From an uncultured Rhodospirillaceae bacterium (lineage in GTDB: Bacteria; Pseudomonadota; Alphaproteobacteria; RF32; CAG-239): 8,120 bases of DNA. The position numbers and the translations under genes are program-made. Numbering within the stretch: position 1 is the first letter of the stretch; each line of letters starts with the position of its first letter. Positions 1-5,989 of the stretch are shown one piece after another. The stretch lies in the NCBI GenBank assembly GCA_900313355.1, contig OMQZ01000078.1, forward strand, positions 1-8,120, written 5' to 3'. Under the pieces are notes generated by a model. That model ran no database searches, had not been told where the DNA came from, and worked only from the letters and a program-made list of their open reading frames with translations.

Positions 1-2632
1 CGGCCTGTTCGATATAAGAAGTCTTAACCTCTTCAATTTGATGATCAATATTTTCAACCACATTCGAAAGGTTGTCGACATCATCTTGGAGTTCTTCAAC
101 ACCCTCTAAAGCCGTCTCGAGATTTTCTTTCAACGACACAAGCTCGGCTTCTTTTTCTTTTTTAACTTTTTCAGACGTATCTTTCATACCGCTGTCATAG
201 CTCAAACGCGGATCATTATATGTTGCCTTCTTTTCTTCGCTTTCTTGCTGTTTTGCCTCAGCCATTTTCATTGATTGGTCTTGTGCAACAATTGCAGCTT
301 CGGCAGATTTTTTCTTTTCCATCAAATCGTTGTAATGAGCTTTTTGTGCCGAAAGCTCTTCCATTTTTGCTTCCAAATCATCGTTTGCATTTTGCTTTTT
401 ATTTTCCAAACTTTCAATCTTCTTTTGAGTCCCCTCAATCAAAGCGGCCATTTCTTTATCTTGAGCTTCTTTCATCTTGCGAAGTGAAGAATCTTTCTCA
501 AGCTCTTCCAATTTTGCCTCAAACGCTTTTTGTGCACTGGCAATAATACCTCTGTTTTCTCCCTTAACCTTTAAAAGTTTATCATTGGCTTCTTTGCTTA
601 AGCGTTCTGATGTTTCTTTATAAGTTGAATCATATACCGACGCTCTGTAAGCGTTTATTTTTGCCTGTCTGCTCGGATCATCAGCACTCAAACTCGCCGC
701 ATATGCATAAACCAGCGCATTAACTTTTGAATTGACTTCCGTATCGATTTTTGACTTAAGCTTTTCTTCGTCGATCGTCATCGTCTCATTCATATTGCTT
801 GCAATATCAAAAATAGCAGACTCAAGATATCCGGATTCAAAATATATCACCATATTTCTATATTTTTCTTTCAAATACTGACGATAGAAACGCTTTTCAT
901 CTGTCCAAACCGGATATTTCTTATAAGCAAACCCATATTCCGGATTTGATGATTCCATATCCTGACCTATTGCCACAGACCTTTCTGCCCCGATTTGCCA
1001 ACGATTTAAGTTTTGCTCACGCGTCGTATCTTCCGCATCTTTATTATCCGAAGGCATTGACACTCTGTCAGCATCTTTAACATAGTCCTTCACATCAGCC
1101 TCTTTATCCATATCAGGTGTTTTCGGGGAGATATCCATATTAATTTCTGTCTTAGGCATTTTTCTGTCATAGTTGTCAAGCGCTTTATCCGGATTGCTTA
1201 TATCCTCCATCGCAAGCGCCAAAACCTTTTCAGCCTTTGAAAGCTTATAATCGCGAATAGCCACCCCCGACAATGAATCAAAAGAGCGTCTTTCGTATGA
1301 AGTCAAATCAGCCGCACCTGATGAACAAATAATATTCCATTTGCTTGCATCCACATATTCTTTTGCTGTTTTGCACCCCATAATGTTCGGACATTTTTTA
1401 CCTAAATGGACACTCTGAATCTTGCACGTATTTCCGAACCAAATATCATTTGCATTCGAAGTCCCGTAATAATCTGACAAATAATCTCTGACACTCATCT
1501 CCGATTTTGCCAGCCTGTTAATGGCTTCTTCGTGCAATGCCTTCATCTTTTCATATTCAATAAAGGGTTTTCTTAAATCGGGCATCTGCTGTTTTGTGTT
1601 ATGCATTTCCTTTGCAAGACTTAACAATTCATAAGCTCCGTTTAAAATTGGCAAAGATTTAACCAATTCTTCCGATCCTTCAAATGGAGATGACGTTTTT
1701 GTTTCTTCCGAAACCAAGAGTTCCAAATCAGGATTCACTTTCGGTGCACTTTTTGTGCTTTCAACACGAGCGACAGATGTTCCTGCAAGCTGCGCAAAAG
1801 CCATTTTTTCTTCGCTTAGATAATGAAAACTCATATTTTCCTTATCTTTTACGTTTTCTTCCTTGATGGTCAAATCCTCATTAAACGGACGAACACCTTC
1901 TCTTAAAGCATTCCCGCTCTGATATTGCGCCTTCATCGCAACCAACTCTTCCAAAAGTCTCATTGTAGAGTCGCGCATTGTTTCAAGTTTATATGTATTC
2001 ACCCAGTTGCCGAGCTCTTCATCTGTCGCCGATGCCATAGAACAAGCCGCAGAAACGCCCTCTTTCCCCTCGACAAAACATTCCGTCATACTCTCAAGCT
2101 CTGCTTTAAGCGCCGGCAATCTTTCCTCTTGAAGTTTTTCTGCCGAAACATAAATTTCCATCATATTATCAAATGCAAATTCCGAACGTTTTTTATCAAT
2201 TTCATTCAAAACAAAAGAATGATAAGAAACAGGAAAACTCTGCAAAAGATTAACATCATTTTCCAAAAACAGCTTCTTAAAACCGTTGCTCAAAGAAGCC
2301 GGATCCGTAATATCAGCAATTTGACAAGTTGCAATTTCTTTAGCATCCGCAATCACCGGAAAATTGATTTCTTTTTTAAGAGGAGATTCAGTAAAGTCTA
2401 AAGCAATAAACTTTTTTGCTGATTTGAGATTATTTAAGAACTGATCGCGCTGATATTGCAAATCGTCAACCACCGTTCTGGCCTTTTTCAAAATAGCCTT
2501 GCCGGTCTCAATAACATCATTAATTCCGTCAAATGAAGGACAAATCGGACAAGGCGGCCACAAAACCGCAGAACTTTCCGTTGCATAAAAAAGAAAGGCT
2601 AAAAAAACAAATTTAGATATATTCTTTTTCAT
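1..2632 (-). CDS. Gene D: very large secreted coiled-coil protein, 3' end outside window (at least 877 aa)
   Basis: The frame runs 877 codons from an ATG with a GGAG site to the left edge without a stop, so the C-terminus is unseen. Residues 1-22 are a signal peptide (MKKN, hydrophobic 8-17, cleavage after ESSA). The mature protein opens VLWPPCPICPSFDG, with a Cys-X2-Cys pair at 28 and 31. Further cysteines lie at 103, 185, 197, 403, 414, 420 and 436. Region 23-250 is mainly helical and ends in a Leu/Met/Glu-rich helix (215-237). About 255-330 and 485-545 look like polar linkers, and 380-440 is a more globular, Cys- and aromatic-containing module. From about 665 to the edge the protein is strongly charged Glu/Lys/Ala coiled coil. 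I see no transmembrane segment after the signal peptide, so the visible part would be periplasmic or extracellular. I do not recognise a named family. A T4SS-linked adhesin, a pilus-associated protein, or the N-terminal part of a large fusion are possible. As the last visible gene of the run it very likely belongs to the same system. Confidence 0.88.
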   Translation of the reverse strand, partial: MKKNISKFVFLAFLFYATESSAVLWPPCPICPSFDGINDVIETGKAILKKARTVVDDLQYQRDQFLNNLKSAKKFIALDFTESPLKKEINFPVIADAKEIATCQIADITDPASLSNGFKKLFLENDVNLLQSFPVSYHSFVLNEIDKKRSEFAFDNMMEIYVSAEKLQEERLPALKAELESMTECFVEGKEGVSAACSMASATDEELGNWVNTYKLETMRDSTMRLLEELVAMKAQYQSGNALREGVRPFNEDLTIKEENVKDKENMSFHYLSEEKMAFAQLAGTSVARVESTKSAPKVNPDLELLVSEETKTSSPFEGSEELVKSLPILNGAYELLSLAKEMHNTKQQMPDLRKPFIEYEKMKALHEEAINRLAKSEMSVRDYLSDYYGTSNANDIWFGNTCKIQSVHLGKKCPNIMGCKTAKEYVDASKWNIICSSGAADLTSYERRSFDSLSGVAIRDYKLSKAEKVLALAMEDISNPDKALDNYDRKMPKTEINMDISPKTPDMDKEADVKDYVKDADRVSMPSDNKDAEDTTREQNLNRWQIGAERSVAIGQDMESSNPEYGFAYKKYPVWTDEKRFYRQYLKEKYRNMVIYFESGYLESAIFDIASNMNETMTIDEEKLKSKIDTEVNSKVNALVYAYAASLSADDPSRQAKINAYRASVYDSTYKETSERLSKEANDKLLKVKGENRGIIASAQKAFEAKLEELEKDSSLRKMKEAQDKEMAALIEGTQKKIESLENKKQNANDDLEAKMEELSAQKAHYNDLMEKKKSAEAAIVAQDQSMKMAEAKQQESEEKKATYNDPRLSYDSGMKDTSEKVKKEKEAELVSLKENLETALEGVEELQDDVDNLSNVVENIDHQIEEVKTSYIEQA

Positions 2633-2634
2633 CG

Positions 2635-3867
2635 TTAGTCTCCATCTTCTCTTGTTTGCTGCGTTTGTGCCTCTATGCTTTCTTTGGTTACCACATAATC
2701 ATCCATGTTCATTCTCGTATGATCTCTGTCTTTGCTCGGCGCGCGATACGGTTGCTTTATCATATCAAGCGACGATTTCAGCCTTAATTCTGAAATCTCT
2801 AATTCAACACGATCATTTAACATTTCTGTTTCCATAATTTTAAGCTTGTTTTGGAGGCGCTGGCTCGTAATAGCCTTATCAGAGGCTTCGATGTTGCCGA
2901 CAATTTGGCTTTTTTCTTCTTCAAACTCTCCTGCTTTTTTTCTAACCCGAACAATTTGCACAAAAGCATTTGCCATATCTTTTTCCAAACGCGCAAGGCG
3001 TCCTTTATTGATTCTGTCTACAACCTCTTGAGTTAATTCCTCATCCTCGCTCGCAAAACTCTTGCTATCGGCCTCAAGATAATCTGCTGCCCTTTGCGCC
3101 GGACTCTTTTTAATCATTCCTTGCACAAACGTTGCTGCCAGCCCCTTGCCTTTCTCAGCCAAAGATGCCAGCGTGTTCGAAAGTTCTGCCGCCTTTTCGT
3201 CCCTTTTTGCCTTCAGATCTTGAAACGTCTCATCTGTTGCCAAATAAGCGTTTTCATCACTGCTTAAGTTGTCATAATCTGCCTCAAGTTGCTGACGAAT
3301 AGCCTCTGCATTTGCAATCTGAACACTCAAGCTTTCTTTTGTATCATCATCTTCAGCCGCCGCGTAGAGCGTATTTAAAATCTGCTCATTTTCCTGAGCT
3401 GACTTGAGCTTTGAGGCCAGTTCATTACCCAATACCGTTCTGCGATCATCCATTTCTTTTTCAATCGTGCCGATTTCATATTCAAGCGCCGCACTTGAAA
3501 CGGGCACAATCCCTTTTATTTCACCGCGAAGCTGCTCATAAGAATCTTTTAGCGCTTCTTCGCTGTCAGCCATCAAATCTTTGCCCTCATCATAGAGTTC
3601 TTTTCCGGCTGCAACCGTATCTTTAATTTTCATTCTGAGCGCCTTAAATGTTTCCCAGTTTGTGGCATCTTTATCACCCCACAAATTCCCTAAGAAAATT
3701 TTTGAAGCTTCATTAATTTTTTTCTGAACGCTTTCAATACCTGTTTGCACACTTGTTAAAATACGTTCAGCCCCCGCCAAACCGTCAAGTTTTAATTGTG
3801 CCGAAGCCTTAAAGCTCAAACAAAGAGAAAAAAGAAAAACCAAAAAGAAAAGCCCTTTTTTATTCAT
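2635..3867 (-). CDS. Gene C: secreted VirB5-like coiled-coil protein, 410 aa
   Basis: A third exported helical protein, probably a T4SS accessory or VirB5-type subunit. I start it at 3867 rather than the longer in-frame ATG at 3909 because of the AGGAGG site and because the protein then opens with a clean signal peptide (MNKK, hydrophobic 5-19, cleavage after ASA at 23). The single Cys (16) is inside the signal peptide and lacks a lipobox, so it is not a lipoprotein. The mature protein has no Cys. After a short segment (24-60) with a Leu-Asp motif like that of gene A, almost everything from 70 to 370 is Glu/Lys/Ala-rich predicted coiled coil, with likely breaks near 118-125 and 245-280. DMANAFVQIVRVR (297-309) matches gene B. 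The last 40 residues are a polar tail. It overlaps gene B by 8 nt, and 2 nt separate it from gene D. The function is inferred from context. Confidence 0.85.
   Translation of the reverse strand: MNKKGLFFLVFLFSLCLSFKASAQLKLDGLAGAERILTSVQTGIESVQKKINEASKIFLGNLWGDKDATNWETFKALRMKIKDTVAAGKELYDEGKDLMADSEEALKDSYEQLRGEIKGIVPVSSAALEYEIGTIEKEMDDRRTVLGNELASKLKSAQENEQILNTLYAAAEDDDTKESLSVQIANAEAIRQQLEADYDNLSSDENAYLATDETFQDLKAKRDEKAAELSNTLASLAEKGKGLAATFVQGMIKKSPAQRAADYLEADSKSFASEDEELTQEVVDRINKGRLARLEKDMANAFVQIVRVRKKAGEFEEEKSQIVGNIEASDKAITSQRLQNKLKIMETEMLNDRVELEISELRLKSSLDMIKQPYRAPSKDRDHTRMNMDDYVVTKESIEAQTQQTREDGD
2640..2643 (-). promoter_or_regulatory. Ribosome binding site of gene D
   Basis: GGAG lies 7 nt from the ATG at 2632, within the last codons of gene C. 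With only 2 nt between the stop of C and the start of D, coupled translation is expected. Confidence 0.65.
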
Positions 3868-4615
3868 TTTCCGCCTCCTTTTTTTCTCCTTGCAAAGCTT
3901 GAATGCCATATGTATGGTTGTATTCGGTTATTTGCGAATTAAAGAGCAAAATTTGTCTTTGCCTCTCAAGATTTTTTGTCATACTTTTCTGTGCTAAGTC
4001 GATAGCATCTTCAATATTATCCGGATTTTGCACCTCATCTTCTTCTTGAACGATTTCTTGCCTTAAAACAACCACATCAGCAAACATATTTGCCATATCC
4101 GTCCCTTGCTTTAAGTTCAAGGCTTTATTAAGCGCTTTTTGGTTGGCAATAGAATCTCCGCCCTTTTTGCGTACCAATGTGTCCATCACCGCTTCTGCCA
4201 TTTCATCATCAATTTTTGTTCCGTCAAAAACACCGTTAAGTTTTACGAACTCAACCTTTGGCAAAACATTCTTGATATCCCCGCTTTGAACCGCATTAAT
4301 CGTGCCGTTGACCTTATCTTTAATTGCCTGAACTTTTTCTTGTGCGGTTTTTACTTCACTTTGAACTTGCTTGACAACCCCCTCGGCATCTTTAATTGTC
4401 TTTTTTGCATCTGATGCGATTTTTTTCGTCTGAACAGCCAGCTGTTGCGCGCTCTCAATCATTGATTTTGCTTTAAGAACCTGTTCTTTTGCATTTTGAG
4501 CCACATCGCCGACATATGTAATAATAGCCTGAACAGCCTCAATATCTGCTTTTGCCGGTGAGGCGGAAAACACCATAAATACTGCTAAAATTATAAACCG
4601 ACTTTTTCTCATCAT
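3860..4615 (-). CDS. Gene B: secreted VirB5-like helical protein, 251 aa
   Basis: Probably a second VirB5-type T4SS subunit exported to the periplasm. Residues 1-23 are a signal peptide (MMRKSR start, hydrophobic core 7-17, cleavage after SPAKA). The mature protein has no cysteine. Residues 35-112 are a Lys/Ala/Val/Gln-rich amphipathic helical stretch similar in style to gene A; about 113-135 is a short more globular segment with several Val, Leu and Phe; 136-240 are again mostly helical. The stretch DMANMFADVVVLR (173-185) closely matches DMANAFVQIVRVR in gene C, which argues for shared ancestry. Of the visible proteins its length is closest to ordinary VirB5. Its start overlaps the stop of gene A by 1 nt and its stop overlaps the start of gene C by 8 nt. 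A generic periplasmic coiled-coil protein is the alternative. I do not recognise a specific named gene. Confidence 0.85.
   Translation of the reverse strand: MMRKSRFIILAVFMVFSASPAKADIEAVQAIITYVGDVAQNAKEQVLKAKSMIESAQQLAVQTKKIASDAKKTIKDAEGVVKQVQSEVKTAQEKVQAIKDKVNGTINAVQSGDIKNVLPKVEFVKLNGVFDGTKIDDEMAEAVMDTLVRKKGGDSIANQKALNKALNLKQGTDMANMFADVVVLRQEIVQEEDEVQNPDNIEDAIDLAQKSMTKNLERQRQILLFNSQITEYNHTYGIQALQGEKKEAENE
3874..3879 (-). promoter_or_regulatory. Ribosome binding site deciding the start of gene C
   Basis: A perfect AGGAGG on the minus strand lies 6 nt from the ATG at 3867, inside the last codons of gene B. It selects this start over the in-frame ATG at 3909, which would place a charged extension (KEKKRRRK) in front of the signal peptide. 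Confidence 0.85.
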
Positions 4616-5913
4616 CAGTTATCCTCTTTTTCTGCCTCTTTAAGATAGTGACAATATTGTTCTAATCCTGTTGTAACTGTCAAAACTTCCAAAGAACCGG
4701 CCTGAATTAAAACGCCATCTTTTGCCATAGATGTTTCTGCCGAACTGACTTCTCCGTTACCCGAAACTTGTGTGCGCAAATCGCCCCCCGAAACCTTCAA
4801 AGCCTCGTTAACTGCATCTGTTACTTTTGAAGATGCCGCCTTGTCTTTAACCTTAACGGCCGCCGAAAAATTATGCGAAATTGTCTCGCCGATAACTTGT
4901 CCGTATCTGTCTCTATATTCTTTAGCTTTAGTTGCCTCTTTTTCATTCAATCCCGCACAAATTGTCTTAAAACAGTTGATTGCAACCTCTTCATCAACCA
5001 TATCGGTATAATTAATTCCGCACCATTGGCTTAACGTATCTGAAAAGTAATAATCCCCGTCATCATTTGTTCCTGTCGTAAATTCAGCAAACGCCATCGG
5101 CATAAAAGAAACATAAGACGACTTAAAGGCTCTCGGCTCGGTTGCGTTGATATCTTCATCAATTTGCATCTCTTTTTCAAGAGACCTTTTTGCTAAATCT
5201 TCCTGCAACGAAGCAGGAACATTTTCACGAACGACGGCTTGCGGTGCGCTACCCGAACCATCACCCCATAAATCTGCCGCCTCGTCCGGATCATAGCTGT
5301 TCGAAGCTCCCTGCGAAGAACTTCCTGAAGCTGCCCCCGTCAGATTGTTAACTGTATTTTCAATATTTTCAAGCCCGTTTGTAACATTTTGCTTAACGTT
5401 ATCAATTTCAGATTTAACGTCATTAACTTTATTTTGAACATTTTGAGCAAAGTTTTCGACCTGATTGCCTATTCCCTCAATTTTTTCCTTTGTATCATTA
5501 ACGGTCTGCACCGCAGAATCAACAACGCCTTTTGCTTGGTCATATTTTTCTTTCACGTCAGAAATGGCTTGCTTTGCTTCCTGCTCATACTTTTTCTTGA
5601 GCTCATTTAATCTTTGCAAACGTTTTGCTTGTTTTTCAACTTTTTCTTTTTGTTCTTCAGCCCACTTTTTTGCTGTCTGAAAAGCCTTCAATCCACCGAC
5701 CTTATCACCGATTGCCTGTTGAATGTTTGCAATAGAAAGGGTTTCCTGAACGGTCGCGATTTGTGATTGTGCTTGCGAAATCACACTTTGAATTGTGTTT
5801 AGAACTTCTGCAATATCAAGTGTCGGAAAACCTATCGCATGTGCAGGAGAAACGCTCAAAAGCCACGCCGCAAAGGCGCCATAAAAAATTTTTGAAATAG
5901 ATTTGTGTTGCAT
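4615..5913 (-). CDS. Gene A: secreted VirB5/TrbJ-like helical protein with Cys-containing C-terminal domain, 432 aa
   Basis: Likely a periplasmic or pilus-associated T4SS subunit. The start ATG follows AGGAGG by 5 nt. Residues 1-26 form a Sec signal peptide ending SPAHA, with predicted cleavage before IGFPTLDI. A long charged, amphipathic helical region follows (about 35-192); between 145 and 191 hydrophobic residues recur with 3-4 spacing and an exact 18-residue period, and Asn is abundant. A Ser/Gly/Asp-rich linker spans about 193-224. The C-terminal part has four cysteines (298, 314, 319, 421), which could form disulfides in the periplasm, and ends in a short helix-like segment near 405-425. 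The position directly after virB4, the signal peptide and the mature N-terminal pattern resemble VirB5/TrbJ, but it is nearly twice the usual VirB5 length (about 220-250 aa). The stop TGA shares one base with the next start. VirB5 homology is inference from context and design; the CDS itself is secure. Confidence 0.85.
   Translation of the reverse strand: MQHKSISKIFYGAFAAWLLSVSPAHAIGFPTLDIAEVLNTIQSVISQAQSQIATVQETLSIANIQQAIGDKVGGLKAFQTAKKWAEEQKEKVEKQAKRLQRLNELKKKYEQEAKQAISDVKEKYDQAKGVVDSAVQTVNDTKEKIEGIGNQVENFAQNVQNKVNDVKSEIDNVKQNVTNGLENIENTVNNLTGAASGSSSQGASNSYDPDEAADLWGDGSGSAPQAVVRENVPASLQEDLAKRSLEKEMQIDEDINATEPRAFKSSYVSFMPMAFAEFTTGTNDDGDYYFSDTLSQWCGINYTDMVDEEVAINCFKTICAGLNEKEATKAKEYRDRYGQVIGETISHNFSAAVKVKDKAASSKVTDAVNEALKVSGGDLRTQVSGNGEVSSAETSMAKDGVLIQAGSLEVLTVTTGLEQYCHYLKEAEKEDN
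4623..4626 (-). promoter_or_regulatory. Ribosome binding site of gene B, inside gene A
   Basis: GAGG (within AGAGGA) lies 7 nt from the first ATG at 4615. It sits in the last codons of gene A, so ribosomes finishing A are placed to initiate B. A second ATG follows directly at 4612 and would give a protein one residue shorter. Confidence 0.65.
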
Positions 5914-5918
5914 CTTAA

Positions 5919-5924
5919 CCTCCT
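5919..5924 (-). promoter_or_regulatory. Ribosome binding site of gene A
   Basis: A perfect AGGAGG on the minus strand lies 5 nt from the ATG at 5913. It fixes the start of gene A and suggests strong, independent initiation after the spacer. Confidence 0.85.
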
Positions 5925-5946
5925 GACAATATAGTCCTTTTAATTA

Positions 5947-5959
5947 TTTTAGCCTAAAA
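5947..5959. promoter_or_regulatory. Candidate operator-like palindrome TTTTAGCCTAAAA
   Basis: Two perfect 6-bp arms (TTTTAG and CTAAAA) flank a single central C. It lies 33 bp upstream of the gene A start in the only intergenic gap. In A+T-rich DNA a palindrome of this size can occur by chance, so a regulatory role is only a possibility. Confidence 0.2.
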
Positions 5960-5989
5960 ATTTGTTTTTACCTAATGTTTTTTATCAAA

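Larger units (their letters stand above)
5914..5989. other. 76-bp A+T-rich spacer between virB4 and gene A
   Basis: This is the only sizeable non-coding interval in the window. It holds an odd palindrome TTTTAGCCTAAAA (5947-5959), an overlapping pure A/T hairpin (stem 5955-5960 with 5965-5970), and CCTAA at both 5953-5957 and 5971-5975, 18 nt apart. A TAAAAT-like -10 hexamer can be found on the minus strand, but no -35 box lies at 16-18 bp from it, so no promoter is called. There is no G+C stem followed by a T run, so no terminator is called and read-through from virB4 is the simplest view. The gene A ribosome binding site lies at the left end. Confidence 0.6.

Noticed and set aside
220..546. 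Plus-strand open frames near the left end (220-546 and 275-487)
   Set aside because: Both lie antisense to the coiled-coil part of gene D; their Phe/Leu-rich products mirror Glu/Lys codons on the other strand and they lack convincing start signals.
1925..2401. 158-codon plus-strand open frame opposite gene D
   Set aside because: It is antisense to a continuous 877-codon frame with signal peptide and ribosome binding site. Its product is rich in Phe, Arg, His and Lys, typical of the complement of Glu/Lys-rich coding DNA.
1..2632. Gene D as VirB6
   Set aside because: VirB6 is a polytopic membrane protein, and no transmembrane segment is visible in the 855 residues after the signal peptide. 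Only an unseen C-terminal membrane domain could revive this idea.
3800..3867. Gene C as a lipoprotein, because of Cys16 in its signal peptide
   Set aside because: The residues before the Cys (Phe-Ser-Leu) do not fit a lipobox, and a good signal peptidase I site (ASA) follows.
3868..3909. Longer start of gene C at the in-frame ATG at 3909
   Set aside because: It would put a charged KEKKRRRK extension before the signal peptide and overlap gene B by 50 nt. The ATG at 3867 has a perfect AGGAGG 6 nt upstream and gives a standard signal peptide.
2652..5680. Several 60-100-codon plus-strand open frames opposite genes A, B and C
   Set aside because: They are fully antisense to well-supported genes, of biased Phe/Ser/Leu composition, and have no family resemblance.
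5955..5970. Hairpin after virB4 as a terminator
   Set aside because: The stem is six A/T pairs with no G or C, so it is too weak for an intrinsic terminator.
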